DNA of 5,114 bases from Anaerolineae bacterium (GTDB taxonomy: Bacteria > Chloroflexota > Anaerolineae > JAAYZQ01), in the NCBI GenBank assembly GCA_016929795.1, contig JAFGIA010000208.1, forward strand, positions 1-5,114, written 5' to 3'. This document shows, piece by piece, positions 1 through 5,114 of this stretch. Each line of letters begins with the position of its first letter. The first letter of the stretch is position 1. A program made the translations under genes and the position numbers. The notes beneath the pieces are model-generated. The model saw only the letters and a program-made list of their open reading frames with translations, searched no databases and was not told the DNA's origin.

Positions 1-72
1 GTGACCGATACCCTGACCGTAGAGCCAGGGACGGTCTTTGTCTACCTGCCGATCGTGGTCAAGAATTACTAG
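1..72 (+). CDS. C-terminal end of a probable exported protein (5' part outside window)
   Basis: Reading from base 1 in frame 1 gives 23 residues and a TAG stop at 70-72. The tail reads roughly TLTVEPGTVFVYLPIVVKNY. It begins with a small polar and beta-prone stretch and closes with a hydrophobic YLPIVV run followed by a basic residue and Asn-Tyr. From memory, many secreted or surface proteins of Chloroflexota end with a similar YLPLVxxN-type segment, so I read this as the end of an exported protein. The function of the rest cannot be told because the gene enters from the left edge. The GTG at base 1 is probably an internal Val codon and not a start. It faces the minus-strand gene cluster tail to tail, and two hairpins fill the gap after its stop. 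The reading frame is likely right; the family idea is inference. Confidence 0.6.
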   Translation: MTDTLTVEPGTVFVYLPIVVKNY

Positions 73-80
73 ACGGATCC

Positions 81-113
81 AGGTGGGTTACACCTCCGGG
101 GTGCAACCCACCT
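81..113. repeat. Inverted repeat / hairpin in the convergent gap
   Basis: The arms AGGTGGGTT (81-89) and AACCCACCT (105-113) are perfect 9-bp complements. Inside them, after one A/C mismatch, CACC (91-94) pairs with GGTG (100-103) around a 5-base loop. The hairpin starts 8 bases after the plus-strand stop codon. No T-tract follows on either strand, so it is not a classical intrinsic terminator. It may protect the 3' end of the plus-strand mRNA, or be a copy of a dispersed palindromic repeat. The pairing is seen directly; the role is not known. Confidence 0.6.
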
Positions 114-122
114 GCGAGGCAC

Positions 123-170
123 AAAGGCGGCTCCCCCGCCGGGCATCTGACCGGCGGGGGAGCCCTTTTT
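123..170. terminator. Intrinsic terminator, probably bidirectional, between convergent genes
   Basis: A perfect 14-bp GC-rich stem (129-142 with 151-164) closes an 8-base loop (143-150). On the plus strand it is followed by CTTTTT (165-170), a good U-tract for ending the upstream plus-strand gene. On the minus strand it starts 6 bases after the aminopeptidase stop codon (171-173). There it is preceded by AAAAAG and followed by GCCTTTG, a weaker U-tract. Beyond a C/C mismatch the flanking AAAGG and TTTTT can also pair, as is common in bidirectional terminators. It therefore probably ends both the plus-strand gene and the five-gene minus-strand cluster, more strongly for the plus strand. Confidence 0.88.
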
Positions 171-1685
<1,515 letters not shown>

Positions 1686-1693
1686 CTTTGACT

Positions 1694-1698
1694 CTCCT
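1694..1698 (-). promoter_or_regulatory. Shine-Dalgarno of pepA, overlapping the upstream stop codon
   Basis: On the minus strand AGGAG (1698-1694) lies 8 bases before the ATG at 1685. Its first two bases are the last two bases of the TAG stop (1699-1697) of the glycosylase gene. A second purine block, GGAGG, lies just upstream at 1705-1701. This fixes the pepA start at 1685 and suggests translational coupling: ribosomes ending the glycosylase would be close to the pepA start. Confidence 0.8.
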
Positions 1699-2326
1699 AT
1701 CCTCCACGAAAAAAGAGCTGACGCAACAACTCCAGCGCTTTTTGCAGGCGCGCCTGGTTCTCGGGCCTGTTCAGCCACAGGCTCGCGCCCGACGGATGGG
1801 GCAGCGGCAGGACGTAGCGCCCGTCTACCTCGAAACAGTGGCCGACGGCGTCGGCCAGGCGCGCGCTCCGCCCGAGGAGCGTCTCGAGCGCCAGGCTGCC
1901 CACCGTCAGGATCACCCTGGGCCGGACCAGCGCCAGCTCACGCTCGAGAAAGGGCCGGCAGAGCGCCTGCTCGGCCCCACTCGGCTTGCGGTCGCCCTTG
2001 CCCTTGGGGTGCTTGCCCGGATAACACTTGGTCACCGCCGTCATATAGTAATCGCGGCGAAAATCGGCCTCGTCGAGGCCCACCTGGGCCATCCACTGGA
2101 AGAGACGCGTGCCCGACGAGGCATTGAAGGGCCGGTGCACCCGGGCCTCGGTGACGCCCGGGGCCTGGCCGACCAGCATCAGGGGAGCCGGCGCGGGGCC
2201 AGAAAAGATGGCCCCCGGCTCAATGTCGTACCCCTCTTCCAGGCACCGCCGGCACGCGTGCATCTCGGATTGCAATGCCGCCCACCCGGCCTGCTCTTCA
2301 GATAAAAGCCCGTTTTGTGACACCAT
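1697..2326 (-). CDS. Uracil-DNA glycosylase superfamily protein, Fe-S type (family 4-like)
   Basis: It is predicted to excise uracil, or another damaged base, from DNA in base excision repair. The 209 residues match the size of family 4 enzymes. Motif 1 is VGQAPG (52-57), followed by RPFNASSGTRLF (65-76). Motif TAVTKCYPGK (96-105) and the late HPSG motif (177-180) are also present. C25, C28, C101 and C123 fit the CxxC...C...C pattern that binds a [4Fe-4S] cluster. Two oddities: motif 1 has Gln54 where family 4 usually has Glu (GEAPG), and 21 residues, rich in Lys and Gly, separate C101 from C123, against about 15 in typical family 4. The loop recalls the insertion of the DNA-crosslinking UdgX group, but the third Cys is kept and the KRRIH motif is absent. 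An in-frame TGA directly precedes the ATG at 2326, so the start cannot lie upstream; the Shine-Dalgarno is weak and GTG 2323 is an alternative. The superfamily call is firm, the substrate is not. Confidence 0.9.
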   Translation of the reverse strand: MVSQNGLLSEEQAGWAALQSEMHACRRCLEEGYDIEPGAIFSGPAPAPLMLVGQAPGVTEARVHRPFNASSGTRLFQWMAQVGLDEADFRRDYYMTAVTKCYPGKHPKGKGDRKPSGAEQALCRPFLERELALVRPRVILTVGSLALETLLGRSARLADAVGHCFEVDGRYVLPLPHPSGASLWLNRPENQARLQKALELLRQLFFRGG

Positions 2327-2353
2327 TCATCTCTAGCGAGCCCGATCTGGCTG

Positions 2354-2776
2354 CTACTCTGCCGACCCCACCGGCTCCTGGCCTGCCTCGACCAGGCGGA
2401 TGGTGCTGACGATCTCGCTCTTCAAGCTGGCCGACACGGAGCAGTAGCGCTCCTCGGCAAGCTGGACGGCATCGCGCACGGCCTTTTCCTTCAGGTCCGT
2501 GCCAGTGACGACCCACTCGATCTCGATCTTTTCGATGGTCCACGGTGGATCGGGGGCGTTCCTCTTCTGGATACTCACCTCGACCGCGGTAAAGGCCTGG
2601 CGCTTTTTTTCGAGAATGCGCACAATGTCGATCCCGGCGCAGCCGACGAGCGACGCAAGCAACAGGTCAGGTGGCTTGAACCCCTGCCCCTCCGCATCGG
2701 TGACCACGACGTGGCCCGCCTCGTCGGCGGCGAGAAACTGCGCGCCACCGGTCCACTTGGCTTTCACACCGGGCAT
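2354..2776 (-). CDS. OsmC/Ohr superfamily protein, YhfA-like subgroup
   Basis: OsmC-type proteins are cytosolic dimers that use a pair of cysteines to reduce organic hydroperoxides; for the YhfA subgroup the true substrate is poorly known. At 140 residues it has the usual size. The two hallmark cysteines are C46 in LLASLVGCAGIDIV (39-52) and C112 in AEERYCSVSASL (107-118). The helix with C46 runs on into ILEKKRQ, as in YhfA-like members, and not in the Ohr pattern. The fold order (N-terminal strands, C46 helix, strands at about 63-92, C112 helix, last strand) is recognisable. The start at 2776 has GGAGG at 2785-2781, 4 bases upstream. It lies 18 bases after the DUF123-HEAT gene and 27 before the glycosylase gene, so it is probably co-transcribed. 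Nothing is missing or broken. A role in oxidative stress is plausible from family and from its DNA-repair neighbour, but not proved. Confidence 0.92.
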   Translation of the reverse strand: MPGVKAKWTGGAQFLAADEAGHVVVTDAEGQGFKPPDLLLASLVGCAGIDIVRILEKKRQAFTAVEVSIQKRNAPDPPWTIEKIEIEWVVTGTDLKEKAVRDAVQLAEERYCSVSASLKSEIVSTIRLVEAGQEPVGSAE

Positions 2777-2794
2777 ACCCCCTCCAACCTTCTG

Positions 2795-3799
2795 TTATGG
2801 TGAAAAAAAGACCATGCCCACGCCCATCGCTTCGAGCGCTTCGCGGGCATAGTGACGCACGAGATAACTCGAGTCTTCGAGCAGGCCAAAAAGCGGGCCG
2901 ACGGCGCGCTGCACACGCATGCGGCCGAGGGCGCGCACCGCCAGCACCCGGATGTGTGGGCTGTCGGCCGCCGTGGCGTCGATCAGTGCGTCCACGGCGC
3001 CATCGCCGATCATGCTGAGTGCGTCGGCGGCAATGCTCGCGACAAAGGCGCTCTCATCGCCCAGGCGTTGCACCAGCGCGGGCGCTGCGTCGCGGGCTCG
3101 AATCCGCCCCAGCGCGAGCGCGGCACAGGCTCGCACGTCTGGATCGGGGTCAGCCAGGGCAGCGCACAGTGGCACCGCCGCCGGGGCGCCGCCGATTTCG
3201 GCCAGGGCGCGCGCAGCCCACCAGCGCACGTCACGGTCATCATCGTCGATCATCCTGGCCAGGCACCCCAGGGCCCGCTGGCCGTGGCGCCCTAGCGCCA
3301 CGGCGGCCGCCTCGCGGCTCTGGTCGTCCCCTCGCACCAGGGTCTCTACCAATTCGTCGAGTTCTGCGTCGGTCACAACGATCCTTTCGGCACCCAGCTC
3401 GGCGAACCACGCCTCAGGCGGCAGGGCATCGCCTGGGCCCAGGTAGACGAGATGAGCCGGGCAACGGCAGTCAGAAGCGCCCAAGCGGCGCACGATCAGA
3501 CGTGCGCCGGGCAACCTGTGCATCTGTGCCGCCCAGATACACTCGAGCGCCTGATCGCCGCGTGCGGCCCACGCCCCGGCCCAGACAGCCCGCTCGCGTA
3601 CCAAGTCGACGTGCCAGTGAGCGCGCTTGTCGCACCCCAGGTGCCGGGCATGGCGCCTGACACGCGCCACGACACCCCCGGAGCCCCGCGCGCTGCCCAC
3701 GTACAGGTACCAGCCGGCAGGAAACAGGTGGTGGCCGAGGCGCCCAATGGAAATCGTCTCCGCCCGGCACAGCCACAAGGCCAGCAAATAGGTACTCAT
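2795..3799 (-). CDS. DUF123 (GIY-YIG-like) domain fused to C-terminal HEAT repeats
   Basis: Residues 1-120 match DUF123 (COG1833/PF01986), a compact GIY-YIG-related domain known alone or joined to endonuclease III in some archaea. Visible marks are TYLLAL (3-8), IGRLG (18-22), PAGWYLYVGSARG (27-39, the YIG-like part), an Arg/His-rich helix VARVRRHARH (44-53), WHVD (62-65), E86 as a candidate metal ligand, and GASDCRCPAHLVY (107-119) with its C-x-C-x2-H. Residues 121-157 look like a linker. Residues about 158-327 hold five to six HEAT/PBS-lyase-type helical repeats, e.g. DVRWWAARALAEIGG (190-204), DVRACAALALGRI (221-233) and HIRVLAVRALGRM (282-294), suited to binding protein or nucleic acid. 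I infer a nuclease-like or DNA-binding protein with a docking scaffold; activity is unproved. An in-frame TAG (3814-3812) with no start codon after it before the ATG makes 3799 the first possible start, though it lacks a clear Shine-Dalgarno and overlaps a promoter-like -10 box. Confidence 0.88.
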   Translation of the reverse strand: MSTYLLALWLCRAETISIGRLGHHLFPAGWYLYVGSARGSGGVVARVRRHARHLGCDKRAHWHVDLVRERAVWAGAWAARGDQALECIWAAQMHRLPGARLIVRRLGASDCRCPAHLVYLGPGDALPPEAWFAELGAERIVVTDAELDELVETLVRGDDQSREAAAVALGRHGQRALGCLARMIDDDDRDVRWWAARALAEIGGAPAAVPLCAALADPDPDVRACAALALGRIRARDAAPALVQRLGDESAFVASIAADALSMIGDGAVDALIDATAADSPHIRVLAVRALGRMRVQRAVGPLFGLLEDSSYLVRHYAREALEAMGVGMVFFSP

Positions 3800-3826
3800 T
3801 ATACCCGAATTCTATCGGTTTGTAAA
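3798..3826 (-). promoter_or_regulatory. Sigma70-type promoter whose -10 box overlaps the DUF123-HEAT start codon
   Basis: On the minus strand TTTACA (3826-3821) and TATAAT (3803-3798) are separated by exactly 17 bases: a perfect -10 and a five-of-six -35 in an AT-rich 31-base gap. The last two bases of TATAAT are the A and T of the ATG at 3799. A transcript started here would begin near 3791 and would lack that ATG, so full-length protein would have to come from read-through of the upstream promoter. The -35 begins 5 bases after the stop of the response-regulator gene. The match to consensus is plain; use in the cell is inferred. Confidence 0.5.
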
Positions 3827-3830
3827 GCTA

Positions 3831-4979
3831 CTATGGCCCGGCGGCAGCCGCCAGCGAGCCAGCAGAAGATGCCGGGCTGGCTGCCGAGGCGGCTTGCTGC
3901 GCCTCGTTCTTGAGCTGCAGTTGTGCGGCGAGCGCCTGGGCCGAGGAGGCCAGGTTGCGCAACTCTCTCGACAGCCGCTCCGCCTCGGCAATGCTGTCGG
4001 CCATCATGGTGGGGGGAACACCGCCAGCGCTCGACAGGGTCTGGGTCTCGAGCTGGCTCGTCAGCCTCAACACCTGGGCGTTGAGCCCTTCGACACGGCG
4101 CGCGTTCGACAGCGCCCCGGTGACAAAGGTGGCCAGAATGCCGAGCTGATAGCGGTCGTTTTCGTCGAATGTCTGTTCACGCAGGGCGTCGACGGCGAGC
4201 ACGCCGACGACGTCTTCTTTGTGTCGCAGCGGCACAGCCAGGCGCGAGGCATTCTCCTTGCGCCCTGTCGACCGCTCGCCCGCCGACGCCCGGCCGGTGC
4301 GCGCCGCCTGGAGTGCGATCTCGTCGGCACCTGGCTGGCGCACACAGCGCGCGCGAGTGTCGGACGGGCCGCGGATGGCGCGCAGTTCCAGTTGTTCATG
4401 CCCCTCGTCAAAGAGAAAGAGCTGGCCCGATTCGGCATCTGTGAGGTACATCGATGCCTCAACCGTCACGCGCATCACCTCGTCGGGATCGACCAGGGCG
4501 TGCAGCGCCTGGCCGATGCCGCACAGGCTGTGGAGCTGGCGCACGCGATCTTCGAGGTGGCGGCTCACTTCGACCCCTTCTTGCAGGTGGGTCGTCTCGC
4601 GCCGCAGGCGCCGCTCGATCAGGGCCCGCTCGACCGAGTCGAGCATCTCTTTGATATCGTAGGGCTTGACAATATAGTCACGGGCGCCCAGGCGAAAGGC
4701 CTGGATGGCTGCCTGCTCGGAGCCATAGAACGTGGTGAGGATAACAGGGATATCACTGCCCGCCTTGCGCAGGGCGGCGATCAACTCCAGCCCCGACATG
4801 CGAGGCATCTTCAGGTCGGTGATTACGAGATCGGGTTTTTCAGCCAGTGCCTTGTCGAGCGCCTGCTTGCCGTCGATGGCCGTGATCACTTCATAGCCCT
4901 CGGGACGGAGCACGCTGTTCGCAAGGAACAAGAGATTCTCGCGCCGGTCATCGGCGACCAGGATTATCTCGCCGCTCAT
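3831..4979 (-). CDS. Response regulator with REC and GAF domains, no recognised output domain
   Basis: A 382-residue cytosolic signalling protein. Residues 1-120 form a CheY-like receiver: acidic D10/D11, phospho-acceptor D55 in VITDLKMP (52-59), T82/T83, and K105 in YIVKPY (102-107), so phosphorylation by a histidine kinase is expected. A charged helical linker (about 115-150) leads to a GAF domain (about 155-296), seen from VMRVTVEASMYLTDAESGQLFLFDE and LAVPLRHKEDVVGVLAVD; its ligand is unknown. Residues about 296-365 look like coiled coil (LNAQVLRLTSQLETQ; AERLSRELRNLASSAQALAAQLQ), and the last 20 or so are an Ala/Ser-rich, probably disordered tail. I see no DNA-binding, kinase, GGDEF, EAL or HD domain, so output is probably through protein contact via the coiled coil. 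The partner kinase is not in the window. The ATG at 4979 has AGGAG 5 bases upstream and follows a good promoter; the frame is open further upstream but without an ATG. First gene of the cluster. Confidence 0.92.
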   Translation of the reverse strand: MSGEIILVADDRRENLLFLANSVLRPEGYEVITAIDGKQALDKALAEKPDLVITDLKMPRMSGLELIAALRKAGSDIPVILTTFYGSEQAAIQAFRLGARDYIVKPYDIKEMLDSVERALIERRLRRETTHLQEGVEVSRHLEDRVRQLHSLCGIGQALHALVDPDEVMRVTVEASMYLTDAESGQLFLFDEGHEQLELRAIRGPSDTRARCVRQPGADEIALQAARTGRASAGERSTGRKENASRLAVPLRHKEDVVGVLAVDALREQTFDENDRYQLGILATFVTGALSNARRVEGLNAQVLRLTSQLETQTLSSAGGVPPTMMADSIAEAERLSRELRNLASSAQALAAQLQLKNEAQQAASAASPASSAGSLAAAAGP

Positions 4980-4984
4980 CTCTG

Positions 4985-4989
4985 CTCCT
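4985..4989 (-). promoter_or_regulatory. Shine-Dalgarno of the REC-GAF gene
   Basis: AGGAG (4989-4985) stands 5 bases before the ATG at 4979 on the minus strand. Because the reading frame stays open upstream of the ATG to the window edge, this site and the promoter further upstream decide the start at 4979. Confidence 0.75.
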
Positions 4990-5024
4990 ATCGGTTTTGT
5001 TTTGCCCTTCTGCCACGCACGCCT

Positions 5025-5053
5025 AGTATACCAGAAATTTCCACGGGTGGCAA
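5025..5053 (-). promoter_or_regulatory. Sigma70-type promoter for the minus-strand gene cluster
   Basis: On the minus strand TTGCCA (5053-5048) and TATACT (5030-5025) are separated by 17 bases. Each box matches consensus at five of six positions, and TGG just before the -10 gives an extended -10 (TGnTATACT). Transcription should start near 5018, leaving a leader of about 40 bases before the ATG at 4979. The region is AT-rich compared with its surroundings. I see no clear operator palindrome around it. It probably drives the REC-GAF gene and, by read-through, the four genes after it. Confidence 0.65.
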
Positions 5054-5114
5054 TAGACCGGGTGGCATCGACCGGGAGGAGATCTGGGAGTACGACCTGG
5101 GGAGGAGAGCAGGA
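5054..5114. other. Upstream region at right edge, no definable gene
   Basis: On the plus strand the last 45 or so bases are purine-rich and carry repeated GGGAGGAGA/GGGGAGGAGAG blocks, ending in GAGAGCAGGA at the edge. This could be the leader and ribosome-binding region of a divergent plus-strand gene starting just outside, or the edge of a coding region. The plus-strand frame from 5043 is open (residues like GGIDREEIWEYDLGRRAG) but has no usual start codon inside the window. Two minus-strand frames are also open. I cannot choose among these. Confidence 0.3.

Noticed and set aside
1686..1778. An upstream ATG at 1778 that would add 31 residues to the aminopeptidase
   Set aside because: The extension overlaps the end of the glycosylase gene, resembles no part of M17 proteins, and the ATG at 1685 has a well-placed AGGAG.
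1688..2305. A 205-codon plus-strand frame opposite the glycosylase gene
   Set aside because: It is antisense to a gene with clear glycosylase motifs and four cluster cysteines; composition is Arg/Ala/Gly-rich as in shadow frames.
1697..2326. Assignment of the glycosylase to UdgX
   Set aside because: The KRRIH motif is absent and the third cluster cysteine (C101) is present, whereas UdgX carries His in the corresponding segment.
2797..3327. Repeated pattern in DNA of the HEAT region as a possible tandem DNA repeat
   Set aside because: The periodicity is at the protein level (about 30 residues); the DNA units have diverged and are not near-identical repeats.
2852..3660. Several long plus-strand frames (147-213 codons) opposite the DUF123-HEAT gene
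   Set aside because: They overlap one another in different frames, are very rich in Arg, Ala and Pro, and the minus-strand frame shows real domains throughout.

Overview
The window looks like chromosomal DNA from a GC-rich bacterium, most likely a member of the Chloroflexota (Anaerolineae/Caldilineae/Chloroflexia type). The clearest clue is the tail of the gene cut by the left edge. It ends in a short hydrophobic YLPIVVKNY segment, and I recall similar 'YLPLVxxN'-type endings on many exported Chloroflexota proteins. The assignment rests on that tail plus overall base composition, so it is tentative. I see no insertion sequence, phage gene, CRISPR array, tRNA or rRNA.

Layout. Positions 1-72 hold the last 23 codons of a plus-strand gene. 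Positions 73-170 are the gap between convergent genes and hold two hairpins; the second is a strong, probably bidirectional terminator. From 4979 down to 171, five minus-strand genes follow each other with gaps of only 31, 18, 27 and 11 bases. In transcription order they are: a response regulator with REC and GAF domains but no recognisable output domain (4979-3831); a DUF123 (GIY-YIG-like) domain fused to HEAT repeats (3799-2795); an OsmC/YhfA-family protein (2776-2354); an Fe-S-type uracil-DNA glycosylase (2326-1697); and an M17 leucyl aminopeptidase (1685-171). A good sigma70-type promoter (5053-5025) lies before the first gene. The last 60 bases of the window hold no gene I can define.

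How the genes may work together. The spacing, the shared strand, one promoter at the front and one terminator at the end fit a single operon. The aminopeptidase Shine-Dalgarno overlaps the stop codon of the glycosylase gene. The contents suggest upkeep under stress: sensing (REC-GAF), peroxide/thiol chemistry (OsmC), DNA base repair (UDG), a nuclease-like domain (DUF123) and peptide turnover (PepA). That functional link is inference from neighbourhood only.

The points most worth a second look are the DUF123-HEAT fusion, a near-consensus promoter whose -10 box overlaps that gene's start codon, and a glycosylase with a longer loop between its last two cluster cysteines and Gln where family 4 usually has Glu. 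None of these by itself establishes a new system.
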